Notes: generated by a model from the sequence alone, not told the origin. 64,000 nucleotides of DNA from Arthrobacter sp. TMP15 (GCF_039529835.1 NZ_CP154262.1:1488001-1552000); one strand, 5' to 3'; positions 18,116-29,411 are shown, counted from the stretch's first letter. Numbers and translations: made by a program.

Positions 18116-20086
18116 GTGCTGAATTTCTTCAACGCGTTTAAGCGCGTCCTAGTGGGGCGTCCGTTCCGTACCGACAAACTTGCCCATACGCTGCTGCCTA
18201 AACGTATCGCTTTGCCGGTCTTCGCCTCAGATGCCTTGTCGTCAGTGGCCTATGCTCCTGATGAGATCCTGCTGACGCTGGCCCTGGCAGGTGTTGCAGC
18301 TGTGTCGCTTTCGCCTTGGGTGGGTCTGGCCGTCATGGTTGTACTGCTCACAGTGGTGGCCTCCTACCGCCAGAACGTGCATGCGTACCCCTCAGGTGGT
18401 GGCGACTATGAGATTGCCACGGTGAACCTGGGCAAGAGTGCTGGGTTGACAGTGGCTTCAGCCCTGATGGTTGACTACGTTCTGACCGTGGCAGTGTCCA
18501 TGTCTTCGGCAGCCAATTACCTGGCCACAGCCATTCCCGGTTGGCATGGCGCCCAAGCTGTGATCGCCGTCGTCGGTGTCATTATCTTGGCTCTTGTGAA
18601 CCTGCGCGGCATCAAGGAAGCTGGCACGGTGTTTGCTGTGCCCACCTACATTTTCATGTTCGCGATCTTCGCTATGACAGCCGCCGGGATATTTCAGGCA
18701 GCTTCCGGGAACTTGGGACGGGCTCCGTCGGCAGACTTTGAGATTGTTCCCGAGGCGGCCTTTAATCAGGGTCTGGTGGGCTTGGCAGGGGCTTTCCTAC
18801 TCCTGCGCGCGTTCTCCTCTGGAGCGGCCGCGCTGACAGGTGTTGAGGCCATCAGCAACGGAGTGCCGAACTTCCGCAAACCCAAGAGCAAGAATGCCGC
18901 CACAACCCTGCTGCTACTGGGCGCCATCGCCGCCGGCATGATGGCAAGCATCCTTTTCCTTGCCAACGCCACGGGTGTACACATTGTGGCTGACCCGCAC
19001 ACCGAATTCCTTGTCAACGGTGTTGCGCCACCTGCCGATTACGTACAAAATCCGTCGATTAGTCAGATAGCCTCAACAATTTTTGGTGCGGGTTCGATCC
19101 CGTTTTTCATCATTGTGGCCGCCACCGGAACCATCTTGGTGTTTGCCTCAAACACAGCCTTCAATGGCTTCCCAGTGCTGGCCTCCATCTTGGCTAAAGA
19201 TGGCTATTTGCCACGCCAGCTGCGCACCCGCGGAGACCGGCTGGCTTTCAGTAACGGGGTCCTGTTGCTGGCGGCAGGAGCCTTGGTGCTGATCATTGCC
19301 TTCGACGCCGATGTCACCCGCCTGATCCAGCTCTACATTGTGGGAGTATTTATCTCCTTCACGGCAAGCCAGCTGGGGATGGTGCGGCACTGGAGCCGGG
19401 AACTGCTCAAGGTAAAGGACAAGCCCTTACGGTTCCGCATGATGCGTTCTCGGGTCATCAACACGGTGGGCTTCTGCATGACCCTGACGGTGCTACTGAT
19501 TGTGCTGGTCACTAAATTTGAGCAGGGAGCCTGGATTGCGTTGCTCGCCATGGCAGTGCTTTTCGTCATCATGTGGGGAATCCGTTCCCACTATGACAAC
19601 GTTGCAAAAGAACTGGCCGTGGAGACCGATTCGGCTGTCAAGGCTCTGCCTGCCCGCATCCACGCCGTGATCTTGGTCTCCCACGTGCGCAAGCCAGTTA
19701 TGCGCGCCATCGCCTTTGCGCGGGCGTCCCGGCCGTCAACGCTGGAAGCAATCACAGTTGATCTGGACTCAGCAGAGACGCAGCAAACCCTTGCGGATTG
19801 GGAGAGGCTGAGCATCCCGGTACCGTTGACTGTGTTAGCGAGTCCGTACAGGGAAACGTTGACACCGCTGATCAACCACATCAAGGCTATGCGTAGGGAC
19901 TCCCCACGTGACTTGATTGTGGTGTACATCCCGGAATACGTGGTGGGCAAATGGTGGGAGCAGCTGGTGCACAACCAGACGGCCCTGCGCATTAAGACGC
20001 GGCTGCATTTTGAACCCGGAGTAGTGGTTGCCAGTGTACCTTGGCAGCTAAAGTCCTCCACTGACGCGAAGAAATACCAGGAATAG
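18116..20086 (+). CDS. APC-family permease
   Basis: Membrane transporter of 656 residues with about 12 hydrophobic segments in the first 460 residues and a C-terminal cytoplasmic domain of about 190 residues. APC marks: ASDALSSVAYAPDEIL at helix 1, YPSGGGDYEIATVNLG, and GVEAISNGVPNFRKPKSKNA after the middle helices. This layout is shared with a family of actinobacterial and firmicute amino-acid/K+ permeases with a cytoplasmic tail (KimA-like proteins are related). Placement opposite the CeoB/CeoC K+ regulators makes K+ uptake worth testing, but amino-acid transport is equally possible. GTG start. Confidence 0.85.
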   Translation: MLNFFNAFKRVLVGRPFRTDKLAHTLLPKRIALPVFASDALSSVAYAPDEILLTLALAGVAAVSLSPWVGLAVMVVLLTVVASYRQNVHAYPSGGGDYEIATVNLGKSAGLTVASALMVDYVLTVAVSMSSAANYLATAIPGWHGAQAVIAVVGVIILALVNLRGIKEAGTVFAVPTYIFMFAIFAMTAAGIFQAASGNLGRAPSADFEIVPEAAFNQGLVGLAGAFLLLRAFSSGAAALTGVEAISNGVPNFRKPKSKNAATTLLLLGAIAAGMMASILFLANATGVHIVADPHTEFLVNGVAPPADYVQNPSISQIASTIFGAGSIPFFIIVAATGTILVFASNTAFNGFPVLASILAKDGYLPRQLRTRGDRLAFSNGVLLLAAGALVLIIAFDADVTRLIQLYIVGVFISFTASQLGMVRHWSRELLKVKDKPLRFRMMRSRVINTVGFCMTLTVLLIVLVTKFEQGAWIALLAMAVLFVIMWGIRSHYDNVAKELAVETDSAVKALPARIHAVILVSHVRKPVMRAIAFARASRPSTLEAITVDLDSAETQQTLADWERLSIPVPLTVLASPYRETLTPLINHIKAMRRDSPRDLIVVYIPEYVVGKWWEQLVHNQTALRIKTRLHFEPGVVVASVPWQLKSSTDAKKYQE

Positions 20087-20091
20087 AGCAT

Positions 20092-21555
20092 ATGAACGAG
20101 CCAATCAGCATCTCCCGTCCCGGCGCCACCCCCCGCCTCGTTGTGAGCGTGGGGCCTGTTGCACACGGCGGGCACTGCGTTGCCCGACATGACGGCCGCG
20201 TCATTTTTGTTCGCCATGCCATCCCTGGGGAAACAGTGGAAATTTCTCTCACGGAGCACGAGGACGACGCCAAGTTCTGGCGTGCCGATGTCACTGGCGT
20301 CGTGGAAGCATCCCCAGAGCGTGTGGAGCATTTCTGGGACGAAGCTGATTCGCTGAAGACGGCAACCCGCCACACAGCACCAGTGGGCGGCGCCGAATTT
20401 GGGCACATAACTCGCGCTGGCCAACTTAAAATGAAGACCGCGGTTGTCCGCGAGCAGCTTGAACGCTTAGGCGGGGTGCCCGCGCAGAGACTTGATGCCC
20501 TCTTTGGTGCCGGAGTTGAAGACGTTGATCAGAAGGGCACACAGTCAGAGCGGGCCGGACTTGATTGGCGCACCCGTGTTGGCTTTGCCGTGACGCCATC
20601 AGGAAAGCTGGGCATGCACGCCCACCGCTCGCACACCATCGTGCCCATCCAGGAAATGCCCCTCGCAGTGCCGGCTGTGAATGCGCTGCGCCTGTGGGAG
20701 ATCGACTTCACGGGTATTGAGCGTGTGGAAGTTGCGGCTCCTGCAAACAACTCGGGTGTTTTGGTTCTCTTGGCACCCGTTTTTGGTCTGAGCGATAAAG
20801 CCTCCGGTGCCGCAGTTAAACGCGTGGCCCGTGTTCTGGCAGCGCTGGAAACACCGCCGTCGGTGGCGCGCTGGAATCCTGAAAACAGTGCCATAGAGGT
20901 GATCAACGGCCGCGGTTGGGTCAAAGAGACTACTGATGACCATGAATTCCGGGTTACCGGTGATGGCTTCTGGCAGATCCACCGCAACGCCCCAAAAGTT
21001 TTGACCGACGCAGTCCTGGGCGCACTTTTGCAAGGCGGTCATCTGAACGATGGCGCTGACGTGGCGGATCTCTACGCAGGGGCCGGGCTGTTCACAGCAC
21101 CGCTGGCTGATGCTGTAGGCCCCGAAGGCAGTGTCCTGTCGGTGGAAGGTTCCATGGGAACCAGCCGTGACGCGCGCAAGAACCTGCATGCAAGCGAGCA
21201 GGTTGAAATCCTGCAAGGGCGGGTGGAAAAAATTCTTGGCACCGCCTCTCGCTCCTCTCAAACCGCAGCCGGACAGCGGCGCCGCTTTAACGCCGTCGTG
21301 CTTGATCCGCCCCGAGCGGGAGCAGGAAAAGCTGTAGTGCGGGCGCTGGTGGCCACATCGCCGTCGGCCATTGCTTACGTATCCTGCGACCCGGCAGCGT
21401 TCGCCAGAGACGTGAAGTACTTCGCCAACGCCGGCTGGCAGATTGAAAAATTGCGTGCCTTTGACCTGTACCCGCACACGCACCATGTGGAAACGGTAGC
21501 CATCCTCGTTCCGGGCACGCCAACACCCGCTGCGGAAGCATCCAGCACGGACTAG
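20092..21555 (+). CDS. TRAM-domain class I SAM-dependent RNA methyltransferase (TrmA/RumA family)
   Basis: Uracil-C5 RNA methyltransferase-type enzyme, 487 residues. An N-terminal TRAM RNA-binding domain (about 12-70, VAHGGHCVARHDGRVIFVRH) precedes the methyltransferase with the SAM motif DLYAGAGLFTAPLADAVG, DPPRAGAGK (~404) and the nucleophile-region VSCDPAAFARD (~430). The C-terminal PHTHHVETVAIL contains the general-base Glu region. The Fe-S cysteines of E. coli RumA are not evident. Probably modifies 23S rRNA or tRNA; the exact site is not deducible. Starts 5 bases after the permease stop. Confidence 0.9.
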   Translation: MNEPISISRPGATPRLVVSVGPVAHGGHCVARHDGRVIFVRHAIPGETVEISLTEHEDDAKFWRADVTGVVEASPERVEHFWDEADSLKTATRHTAPVGGAEFGHITRAGQLKMKTAVVREQLERLGGVPAQRLDALFGAGVEDVDQKGTQSERAGLDWRTRVGFAVTPSGKLGMHAHRSHTIVPIQEMPLAVPAVNALRLWEIDFTGIERVEVAAPANNSGVLVLLAPVFGLSDKASGAAVKRVARVLAALETPPSVARWNPENSAIEVINGRGWVKETTDDHEFRVTGDGFWQIHRNAPKVLTDAVLGALLQGGHLNDGADVADLYAGAGLFTAPLADAVGPEGSVLSVEGSMGTSRDARKNLHASEQVEILQGRVEKILGTASRSSQTAAGQRRRFNAVVLDPPRAGAGKAVVRALVATSPSAIAYVSCDPAAFARDVKYFANAGWQIEKLRAFDLYPHTHHVETVAILVPGTPTPAAEASSTD

Positions 21556-21557
21556 GA

Positions 21558-24101
21558 ATGCCCTTGAATCAGAGTGCAGCACAGGTCCGCCCACCCAGAC
21601 GTGATTTGACCCGCAACAAACCCAAAGGCACAGTGCTGGCCGAGCGGCGCGATGACCATCGCCGCTCGGCCATGGAATCCGCACGGGCCAAGCTGGCACC
21701 GGTGGATGAGGTGGCCCTGGAACGCTCGGGCCTAAGTGCAGCGCAGGTGCACGAGCGTCGCACAGCAGAACTGACCAATGCCTTGGCGCATGAAAGCAGT
21801 CGCAGCATTTGGGCCATTGTCCGGGCAAACGTATTCACGCTCTTCAACACTGTGCTGGGTACTTGTCTGGTGCTTGTGCTTGTGGTTGGTGACCCCCGGG
21901 ATGCGTTGTTTGGTTTCATTGTGATCGCCAACTCCGCCATTGGTGTGATTCAGGAGTACCGGGCAAAACGAACTCTTGACAGGCTTGCGGTGCTCAATAC
22001 GCCCAAAGCCCGGGTGCTCCGTGATGGACACGAGTGCGAAATTGCCGTTGCCGACGTTGTACAAGATGATGTCTTGCTGCTGCGCACCGGAGACCAAGTC
22101 CCGGCTGATGCCATGGTGTTGGCCTCCGATGCGTTGGAAGTTGATGAGTCCTTGCTGACGGGGGAGTCTGAGCCCGTGGTAAAAGTGCCAGCGGATCTGG
22201 CCTTGTCCGGGGCGGCCGTGGTGGCTGGCTATGGCACCGCGAGGGTGCACCGGGTGGGTGCTGAATCTTATGCTTCGGCGCTCACGGCGGAAGCCCGGCG
22301 TTTCTCTCTGGTGAATTCAGAGATCCGCAACTCAATTAACCGCATCATTTTGTACATTGCATGGGCGTTGATACCGATCATTGTGTTGGTGATCAATGGC
22401 CAGATGAGCGCTCATGGCGGCTGGGCGGCAGCCATCGCTTCGGGGCAGTGGCGCGTTGCAGTGGTTAGCGCCGTGGCCAGCATCGTCGCCATGATCCCCG
22501 AAGGCTTGGTACTGCTCACGAGCATCTCGTTTGGGATGGCGGCTGTCACCTTGGCCCGAGCTCAGGTGCTGGTACAGGAATTACCCGCAGTGGAGGGACT
22601 TGCCCGCGTTGACATGTTTTGCCTGGATAAGACCGGGACGCTTACCGAAGGCCGGATGGAACTGGCTGAGACAACAGTGTTTGATCCCGTTGCCGGCTGG
22701 GAGCAGGTCCTGGCCTGGCAAGGAGCCCACCCCAATGCCAACAGTACGGCCACAGCCCTGGCGGCTCACTACACCCAGAGACCCACAGAGGAACCAACAG
22801 GGCAAGTTCACTTCAGCAGTGCCCGCAAATTCAGTGCTGCCACGTTTGGCCCAGGCGCGCTCACCGGTGAATGGGTTCTGGGTGCCCCCGAAGTAGTTCT
22901 GGCGGCAGGAACCCACCCTGAGGCGTTGGAAGCCGCACATGAGGCGTCAGGGGGCGGCCTGCGAGCTGTGGTACTGGCACACAGGGCAACACAAAGTGAT
23001 GGCGACTTTTCCCTTGCGGGCCTCAGCTCGGTGGCGCTTCTCGTGTTTCGAGAAAAGGTGCGCCCCGATGCGGGCGAGACGTTGGAGTTCTTCCGCGAGC
23101 AGGGTGTGGCACTGAAAATTATTTCTGGTGACAACCCGCGCACTGTGGCTGCGGTGGCTAGGGATGTGGGCTTCGATTTCAGCGGTGATGGATATGACGC
23201 ACGCACTCTGCCTGACGATCCTGAGGCCATGGCCGAGGTTCTTGAGCGAGAAAGTGTGTTGGGCCGGGTTTCTCCAGAGCAAAAGAAAGCCATTGTCCTT
23301 GCCTTGCAAAGTCGTGGCCACGTTGTTGCCATGACAGGCGACGGCGTCAATGATGCTCTTGCCCTCAAGCATGCCGACATTGGCATCGCCATGGGCAGCG
23401 GCGCGGCGGCCACCAAGGCTGTCTCGCGACTTGTCCTACTTGATGGCCAGTTCTCGCACCTACCCTCGGTGGTAGCCGAGGGGCGCCGTGTTATTGCCAA
23501 TGTTGAGCGCGTGGCAAATTTATTCCTCACTAAAACCACCTATGCGATTCTCATTTCCATCGCCATTGGGATCATCATGTGGCGCTACCCGTTCCTGCCT
23601 CGACAGCTCTCCATTGTGAGCTCCATGACAATCGGCATCCCCGCGTTTTTCTTGGCTTTGTTACCCAATGCCCGCCGCTATCAACCTGGATTCTTACGTA
23701 GAACTTTAATGTTCGCGATCCCCTCCGGTACCATCATTGCGGCCTGCATCATGGCGGTTTATTCCTATGCTATGGCCTTCCCGACAAACCCGTTGGGTGA
23801 AGAATTCGCAGTTCGTGAAGCACAAACCGCTGCGACTATGACAGTGCTGCTGGTGGCACTGTGGGTGCTTGGAGCTTTGGCTCGGCCCTTCGATAAATGG
23901 CGTGCGCTGCTGGTTGCCGCCATGGTCGCAGGTCTGTCATTAGTGATGGCGGTACCGTTCGCCCGCAAGTTCTTTGCGCTCGATATCCCAAGCGGAGGCC
24001 TGTTAGCGGTTACTATAGGCGTAACTGTCGCAGGGTGCTTGGCGATCGAGCTGCTTTACCGTTTTCTCAAAAAACGGGGCGCAGTATCCGAACGCGAGTA
24101 A
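21558..24101 (+). CDS. P-type cation-transporting ATPase (CtpE-like)
   Basis: 847-residue P-type ATPase. TGES (~200), the phosphorylation site DKTGTLTEG (~356) and GDGVNDA (~594) are intact, with paired membrane helices before TGES, around 270-330, and several after 660. The membrane motif MIPEGLVLLTSISFGMA (PEGL) is like CtpE of mycobacteria, for which Ca2+ uptake has been reported; heavy-metal (CPx) motifs are absent. Two bases separate it from the methyltransferase stop. Ion specificity remains an inference. Confidence 0.9.
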   Translation: MPLNQSAAQVRPPRRDLTRNKPKGTVLAERRDDHRRSAMESARAKLAPVDEVALERSGLSAAQVHERRTAELTNALAHESSRSIWAIVRANVFTLFNTVLGTCLVLVLVVGDPRDALFGFIVIANSAIGVIQEYRAKRTLDRLAVLNTPKARVLRDGHECEIAVADVVQDDVLLLRTGDQVPADAMVLASDALEVDESLLTGESEPVVKVPADLALSGAAVVAGYGTARVHRVGAESYASALTAEARRFSLVNSEIRNSINRIILYIAWALIPIIVLVINGQMSAHGGWAAAIASGQWRVAVVSAVASIVAMIPEGLVLLTSISFGMAAVTLARAQVLVQELPAVEGLARVDMFCLDKTGTLTEGRMELAETTVFDPVAGWEQVLAWQGAHPNANSTATALAAHYTQRPTEEPTGQVHFSSARKFSAATFGPGALTGEWVLGAPEVVLAAGTHPEALEAAHEASGGGLRAVVLAHRATQSDGDFSLAGLSSVALLVFREKVRPDAGETLEFFREQGVALKIISGDNPRTVAAVARDVGFDFSGDGYDARTLPDDPEAMAEVLERESVLGRVSPEQKKAIVLALQSRGHVVAMTGDGVNDALALKHADIGIAMGSGAAATKAVSRLVLLDGQFSHLPSVVAEGRRVIANVERVANLFLTKTTYAILISIAIGIIMWRYPFLPRQLSIVSSMTIGIPAFFLALLPNARRYQPGFLRRTLMFAIPSGTIIAACIMAVYSYAMAFPTNPLGEEFAVREAQTAATMTVLLVALWVLGALARPFDKWRALLVAAMVAGLSLVMAVPFARKFFALDIPSGGLLAVTIGVTVAGCLAIELLYRFLKKRGAVSERE

Positions 24102-24169
24102 GGCGTGCCTAACTGGAATCCGTGTCCCTGCGTGACCAAGATAAAAGCAGTGGCGAGAGGAGTCCATCG

Positions 24170-27013
24170 ATGACTAATGTGGACAGTTTTGGTTCCAAGG
24201 GCGTACTTAATGTAGCCGGAACCGATTACGAGATTTTCCGACTGAACTCGGTAGAAGGCGCCAAGAGCCTTCCGTTCAGCCTCAAGGTATTGCTGGAGAA
24301 CCTTCTGCGCACCGAAGATGGTGCAAATATTACAGCCGACCACGTGCGAGCGTTGGCACAATGGGATCCGACGTCGGAGCCCAACACTGAAATTCAGTTC
24401 ACCCCGGCCCGTGTCATCATGCAGGACTTCACTGGAGTTCCCTGCATCGTTGACTTGGCCACCATGCGTGAGGCCGTCAAGGAACTCGGTGGGGATCCCA
24501 CCCGCGTTAACCCCTTGGCTCCCGCCGAGATGGTCATTGACCACTCAGTGCAGATTGACGTCTTTGGCAACTCAGGGGCCATTGAGCGCAACATGGACAT
24601 CGAATACCAGCGCAACCATGAGCGTTACCAGTTCCTGCGGTGGGGCCAGAGCGCTTTTGAGGACTTCAAAGTTGTCCCCCCGGGCATGGGAATTGTGCAC
24701 CAGGTCAACATTGAGTACCTGGCACGCACCGTTATGACCCGTGAGGTCTCCGTTAACGGGGAAGCGCCGGTGCTGCGCGCCTACCCCGACACCCTTGTCG
24801 GCACCGACTCGCATACCACTATGGTCAATGGCCTGGGTGTGCTTGGCTGGGGCGTTGGCGGCATCGAGGCAGAAGCAGCCATGCTTGGCCAGCCCGTCTC
24901 CATGTTGATCCCACGCGTTGTGGGCTTCAAGCTGACAGGTACCATCCCGGCAGGGGCCACAGCAACAGACGTTGTTCTGACCATCACCGAGCAGTTGCGC
25001 AAGCACGGCGTTGTTGGCAAGTTCGTTGAGTTCTACGGCGAAGGTGTTGCCGGTGTGCCCCTGGCTAACCGTGCAACCATCGGTAACATGAGCCCGGAGT
25101 TCGGCTCCACGGCGGCCATGTTCCCGATCGATGACGTCACTATTGATTACTTGCGCTTGACAGGTCGCAGTGACGAGCAGGTTGCACTAGTTGAGGCTTA
25201 TGCCAAGGAGCAGGGCCTCTGGCACGATCCGTCAGTTGAGATTCAGTTCTCCGAGTACCTCGAGCTGGACCTCTCCACAGTGGTTCCCTCGATCTCCGGT
25301 CCTAAGCGTCCGCAGGACCGCATTGAACTGACCAACGCCAAGTCACAGTTCCGCTCTGACCTGAAGAACTACGTTGCCGGTGATGTTGATGCGGCAGGTA
25401 ACACGATTGACGAGTCGCTAGAAGAGACCTTCCCGGCCTCGGACGCCCCGTCCTTCACACACCCGGGTGGGCATCAGGAAGACACTGATCGCACGCTGGT
25501 ATCCGCTGCTGCGGGCGCCAAGGGCCGTCACTCAAACCCAATTCACGTCAAAAATGAATCAGGGGTCAATTTTGAGCTTGACCACGGTGCAGTGTCGATC
25601 GCCTCGATCACTTCTTGCACCAACACCTCCAACCCTTCGGTGATGCTCGCTGCGGCCGTTTTGGCCCGCAACGCTGTCAACAAAGGCCTGATGTCCAAGC
25701 CGTGGGTAAAGACTTCTGTAGCTCCAGGATCGAAAGTTGTCACGGACTACTACGAAAAGTCCGGTCTGGTACCGTACCTTGAGAAGCTCGGTTTCTTCAC
25801 CGTTGGATACGGTTGCGCCACCTGTATCGGCAACTCCGGTCCGTTGGACTCCGAAATCTCAGCGGCCATCGCCGAGAACGACCTTTCCGTTGCCGCTGTT
25901 CTTTCCGGAAACCGTAACTTTGAAGGCCGTATTAACCCGGACGTGAAGATGAACTACTTGGCGTCACCGCCATTGGTCATCGCCTACGCCCTGGCTGGCA
26001 CCATGGACTTCGACTTCGAAGTAGACGCTCTGGGCCAGGACGATGCAGGCAATGACGTGTTCCTGAAGGACATCTGGCCCAACCCGGTTGAGGTCCAGGA
26101 AGTCATGGATGCCTCGATTGACCGTGAGATGTTCACGAACTCCTATGCAACCATCTTCGATGGCGACGATCGCTGGAAGGCACTGGAAACCCCTGAGGGC
26201 AACACCTTCGAATGGGATCCCAAATCCACCTACGTTCGCAAGCCCCCATACTTTGATGGTATGAAGGCTGCGGCTGATCCTGTGGAGAACATCGCCGGTG
26301 CGCGCGTACTGCTCAAACTCGGCGATTCCGTCACCACCGACCACATCAGCCCCGCTGGATCCTTTAAGTCGGACACCCCGGCCGGACAGTACCTTCTGGC
26401 CAACGGTGTGGAGCGTAAAGACTTCAACTCCTACGGTTCACGCCGTGGAAACCACGAGGTCATGATTCGCGGCACCTTCGCGAACATCCGTATCCGCAAC
26501 CAGCTCCTGGACAACGTTGAAGGTGGATTCACCCGCGACTTCTCCCAGGAGGGCGGACCGCAGGCATTCGTCTACGACGCTTCCGTAAACTACGAGGCTG
26601 CCGGCACACCGCTCGTGGTCTTGGCAGGCAAAGAATATGGTTCAGGCTCCTCACGTGACTGGGCTGCCAAGGGCACCGCACTGCTGGGTGTTAAAGCTGT
26701 TGTTGCCGAGAGCTATGAGCGCATCCACCGCTCCAACCTCATCGGAATGGGCGTTCTTCCGCTGCAGTACCCAGCGGGTCAAAATGCGGAGACCTTGGGC
26801 TTAAAAGGCACCGAGACGTTCTCTGTTGACGGAGTCATCGAGCTGAACAACGGCACCACGCCCAAGACCCTCAAGGTCACGGCAGTTGCGCAAGACGGCA
26901 CCACCGTGAGCTTCGATGCCGTTTTGCGCATCGATACCCCCGGTGAAGCAGACTACTACCGCAACGGTGGCATCCTGCAGTACGTGCTGCGCCAGATCTC
27001 AGCAGCCTCGTAA
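24170..27013 (+). CDS. acnA: Aconitate hydratase A
   Basis: TCA-cycle enzyme converting citrate to isocitrate through cis-aconitate, with a [4Fe-4S] cluster. The three cluster cysteines lie in [12 protein letters not shown] (~482) and [14 protein letters not shown] (~548/551). The swivel domain holds [16 protein letters not shown] with substrate-binding Ser/Arg residues. 947 residues, full length. ATG 24170 is chosen because GAGAGGAG lies 7 bases upstream; an in-frame start at 24122 lacks this. An insertion around residues 400-445 (acidic, including [17 protein letters not shown]) separates the N-terminal domains from the cluster region, as is common in actinobacterial aconitases. Confidence 0.95.
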   Translation: MTNVDSFGSKGVLNVAGTDYEIFRLNSVEGAKSLPFSLKVLLENLLRTEDGANITADHVRALAQWDPTSEPNTEIQFTPARVIMQDFTGVPCIVDLATMREAVKELGGDPTRVNPLAPAEMVIDHSVQIDVFGNSGAIERNMDIEYQRNHERYQFLRWGQSAFEDFKVVPPGMGIVHQVNIEYLARTVMTREVSVNGEAPVLRAYPDTLVGTDSHTTMVNGLGVLGWGVGGIEAEAAMLGQPVSMLIPRVVGFKLTGTIPAGATATDVVLTITEQLRKHGVVGKFVEFYGEGVAGVPLANRATIGNMSPEFGSTAAMFPIDDVTIDYLRLTGRSDEQVALVEAYAKEQGLWHDPSVEIQFSEYLELDLSTVVPSISGPKRPQDRIELTNAKSQFRSDLKNYVAGDVDAAGNTIDESLEETFPASDAPSFTHPGGHQEDTDRTLVSAAAGAKGRHSNPIHVKNESGVNFELDHGAVSIASITSCTNTSNPSVMLAAAVLARNAVNKGLMSKPWVKTSVAPGSKVVTDYYEKSGLVPYLEKLGFFTVGYGCATCIGNSGPLDSEISAAIAENDLSVAAVLSGNRNFEGRINPDVKMNYLASPPLVIAYALAGTMDFDFEVDALGQDDAGNDVFLKDIWPNPVEVQEVMDASIDREMFTNSYATIFDGDDRWKALETPEGNTFEWDPKSTYVRKPPYFDGMKAAADPVENIAGARVLLKLGDSVTTDHISPAGSFKSDTPAGQYLLANGVERKDFNSYGSRRGNHEVMIRGTFANIRIRNQLLDNVEGGFTRDFSQEGGPQAFVYDASVNYEAAGTPLVVLAGKEYGSGSSRDWAAKGTALLGVKAVVAESYERIHRSNLIGMGVLPLQYPAGQNAETLGLKGTETFSVDGVIELNNGTTPKTLKVTAVAQDGTTVSFDAVLRIDTPGEADYYRNGGILQYVLRQISAAS

Positions 27014-27022
27014 TCCCCAAGC

Positions 27023-27080
27023 CCTCCCCAGTCCAAGCCGCTGGCGCGTCTTGAACTTGGGGCCCGCGGGCTTGTGGGCC
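27023..27080 (+). repeat. 58-bp direct repeat, copy 1
   Basis: Matches 27118-27175 at 57 of 58 positions (T/C difference in ACTTGG versus ACTCGG). The end, GGCCC-N10-GGGCC, can form a GC-rich stem. Confidence 0.95.
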
Positions 27081-27117
27081 CAGCTGTTCTAAGAGCGGCG
27101 TTGGGGGCCGTCAAGGT

Positions 27118-27175
27118 CCTCCCCAGTCCAAGCCGCTGGCGCGTCTTGAACTCGGGGCCCGCGGGCTTGTGGGCC
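27118..27175 (+). repeat. 58-bp direct repeat, copy 2
   Basis: Second copy, offset 95 bases from copy 1, with the same GC-rich stem-forming end. Confidence 0.95.
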
Positions 27176-27217
27176 GTCAAGCCCTCTCTTCGGGGCAGGG
27201 ATTGGTGAGAAAGCCGT

Positions 27218-27252
27218 AAGGCGAGCACTCGAAAAACCGGGTGCTCGCCTTT
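27218..27252 (+). terminator. Terminator hairpin after acnA
   Basis: Perfect 11-bp inverted repeat AAGGCGAGCAC / GTGCTCGCCTT with a 12-base loop; a short T run is part of the 3' arm. Confidence 0.75.
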
Positions 27253-27406
27253 CAGCTTTAATGTGCCTTCTGGCCCGGTTTGCGCTGTTTCGGACCACGT
27301 TCGGGACCTAAGAGCCGAAATAGCGTCAATAAAGTCCGGCAAAAATGCTCGGTCTGCGCGCGTCTGCACACTGGACGCGATATCCTTAGACGTTGAACGT
27401 GGACCC

Positions 27407-27413
27407 AAGGAGG
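27407..27413 (+). promoter_or_regulatory. Strong ribosome binding site fixing the dxs start
   Basis: AAGGAGG, six bases before TTG 27420. It shows translation begins at this TTG and not at the in-frame codon at 27393, which lies upstream of it. Confidence 0.85.
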
Positions 27414-27419
27414 TACCAG

Positions 27420-29411
27420 TTGGGACTTTTAGAAACCATTAAGCATCCGCGTGACCTGAGTAAGCTCAGTGAAACCCAGATGGAAACCCTTGCCCAGGAA
27501 GTCCGAGACTTCCTGATCGAGAACGTGTCCCAAACAGGGGGACATCTAGGACCAAATCTGGGTGTTGTGGAGCTCACGTTGGCGATCCATAGAGTTTTCG
27601 ACTCGCCCCGTGACAGCATCGTTTTTGACACCGGCCATCAGTCCTATGTGCATAAACTTGTCACCGGCCGCCAAGATTTCTCCACTCTGCGCCAGCAAGG
27701 TGGCCTCTCCGGCTACCCAGATCGAGCTGAATCTGAGCATGACATTGTTGAAAGCTCGCACGCATCTTCCTCCCTTTCCTGGGCCGACGGCATAGCCCGG
27801 GCCCGTCAGCTTAACGGTGAAAACGACCGCTATGTAGTGGCTGTTATTGGTGACGGCGCTCTAACCGGTGGTATGACCTGGGAAGCAATCAACAACATAG
27901 CTGCCGATAAGAATCGCAAGCTGATTATTGTTGTCAACGACAACGGTCGCTCCTACGCACCCACTGTGGGCGGAGTAGCCGACTATTTGGCTTCGCTGCG
28001 TCCAGCGATCGATCATGTGCGGACCCACAAAAAATATGAAGCCTCCATGTCGTGGGGAAAAAAACGACTGCAGGACGGCAATGCCGCAGGCCGGTTAGTG
28101 TACAAGAGCTTGCATGCAGCCAAAGAAGGTGTCAAAGACTGGTGGGCCCCGCAGGGTCTTTTTGATGATCTGGGAATGAAATATGTTGGCCCTGTTGACG
28201 GTCACGATGAGAAGGCCATGGAAGCTGCTCTGACGGCTGCGAAGAACTATGGCGGTCCTGTGATTGTCCATGCTTTCACTGAGAAAGGACGGGGCTACGC
28301 GCCCGCCCGCGCGGACATCAATGACCAGTTTCATGCCGTGGGAGTTATTAATCCCGAGACCGGCGCATCTGTTGAAGCGCCTAGCGGTGAGTCCTGGACA
28401 GCAGTGTTTGGGGATGAGATCGCCAAAATTGCTCAGGAGAGATCTGACATCGTGGCAGTCACCGGTGCCATGCTTCTTCCCGTGGGGCTAGCCAAATTTG
28501 CTGAACAGTTTCCGGACCGTGTCATTGACGTAGGCATAGCCGAACAACATGCGCTGACGATGGCCGCAGGTATGGCCTTCGGTGGTCTGCATCCTGTAAT
28601 CGCCATTTACGCGACCTTCCTCAACCGGGCCTTCGATCAGCTCTTGATGGATGTGGCCCTGCATAAAGCAGGGGTCACTATCGTTTTGGACCGGGCAGGT
28701 GTGACTGGTCCTGACGGTGCAAGCCACCACGGTATGTGGGATCTTTCAATGCTTCAAATTGTTCCCGGCCTGCACCTTGCAGCCCCACGCGATGCTGAGC
28801 GGCTACGCGAGGAACTGCGTGAAGCAGTCGTAATCTCTGATGCCCCAACGGTTGTGCGCTATTCCAAAGGCAAAGTGGGCCCGGAGGTTGTAGCTCTCGA
28901 ACGGCTCCGCGACGGTGTAGACGTCCTGAAACGAACGCACCATGACATGCCAAGTGCAGGTACGGACCCGCAAATGGACGTGCTTATTGTCAGCGTGGGT
29001 GCCATGAGTGAGCTCTGCCTTGAAGTGGCTCAACGCATCGGCGATCAAGGCATCACCTCCACTGTTGTTGACCCTCGGTGGGTGTTGCCGGTACCGCATT
29101 CAATCGTGGCCTTGGCATCCCAGCACCGGATTGTCATTGTGGTTGAAGATGGCGTGCGTGTAGGTGGGGTTGGCTCACGTATCCGCCAAGAACTTCGTGC
29201 CGCTGGCATTGATACGGCGCTGAATGAGGTTGGACTGCCGGTGGAATTCCTGGACCATGGCTCTCGCGCCCAGGTACTGGAGCGGGTTGGTTTGACAGCT
29301 CAGCGTGTGGCTCAGGATGTAGTTGATCAGGTCCTGGGAACGAAGGTTCCCTTTGCCCGTTCGCTGCCAGGGCAGCCGGCTCCGCGCACGGGGCAGATGC
29401 CTGTTCTGTGA
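27420..29411 (+). CDS. dxs: 1-deoxy-D-xylulose-5-phosphate synthase
   Basis: First enzyme of the MEP isoprenoid pathway: pyruvate plus glyceraldehyde 3-phosphate gives DXP, with thiamine diphosphate. About 663 residues. Visible: [12 protein letters not shown], the ThDP-binding [16 protein letters not shown] (~144), [12 protein letters not shown] before it, the pyrimidine-domain [16 protein letters not shown] with catalytic Glu, and the C-terminal transketolase domain. TTG start set by AAGGAGG. The stop overlaps the start of the DUF402 gene, so the two are translationally coupled. Confidence 0.96.
   Translation: MGLLETIKHPRDLSKLSETQMETLAQEVRDFLIENVSQTGGHLGPNLGVVELTLAIHRVFDSPRDSIVFDTGHQSYVHKLVTGRQDFSTLRQQGGLSGYPDRAESEHDIVESSHASSSLSWADGIARARQLNGENDRYVVAVIGDGALTGGMTWEAINNIAADKNRKLIIVVNDNGRSYAPTVGGVADYLASLRPAIDHVRTHKKYEASMSWGKKRLQDGNAAGRLVYKSLHAAKEGVKDWWAPQGLFDDLGMKYVGPVDGHDEKAMEAALTAAKNYGGPVIVHAFTEKGRGYAPARADINDQFHAVGVINPETGASVEAPSGESWTAVFGDEIAKIAQERSDIVAVTGAMLLPVGLAKFAEQFPDRVIDVGIAEQHALTMAAGMAFGGLHPVIAIYATFLNRAFDQLLMDVALHKAGVTIVLDRAGVTGPDGASHHGMWDLSMLQIVPGLHLAAPRDAERLREELREAVVISDAPTVVRYSKGKVGPEVVALERLRDGVDVLKRTHHDMPSAGTDPQMDVLIVSVGAMSELCLEVAQRIGDQGITSTVVDPRWVLPVPHSIVALASQHRIVIVVEDGVRVGGVGSRIRQELRAAGIDTALNEVGLPVEFLDHGSRAQVLERVGLTAQRVAQDVVDQVLGTKVPFARSLPGQPAPRTGQMPVL

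Larger units (their letters stand above)
27014..27406. other. Intergenic region acnA-dxs with duplicated element and terminator
   Basis: About 390 bases without a gene. Holds two near-identical 58-bp copies and a factor-independent-type hairpin, listed separately, then the dxs promoter region (possible -10 TATCCT at 27381-27386). Confidence 0.8.

Noticed and set aside
20599-21828. Minus-strand frame of about 409 codons
   Set aside because: Antisense to the RNA methyltransferase and the start of the P-type ATPase, both with clear catalytic motifs.
27023-27175. Insertion sequence or CRISPR
   Set aside because: Two copies only, no transposase, no terminal inverted repeats and unequal, non-spacer-like interval.
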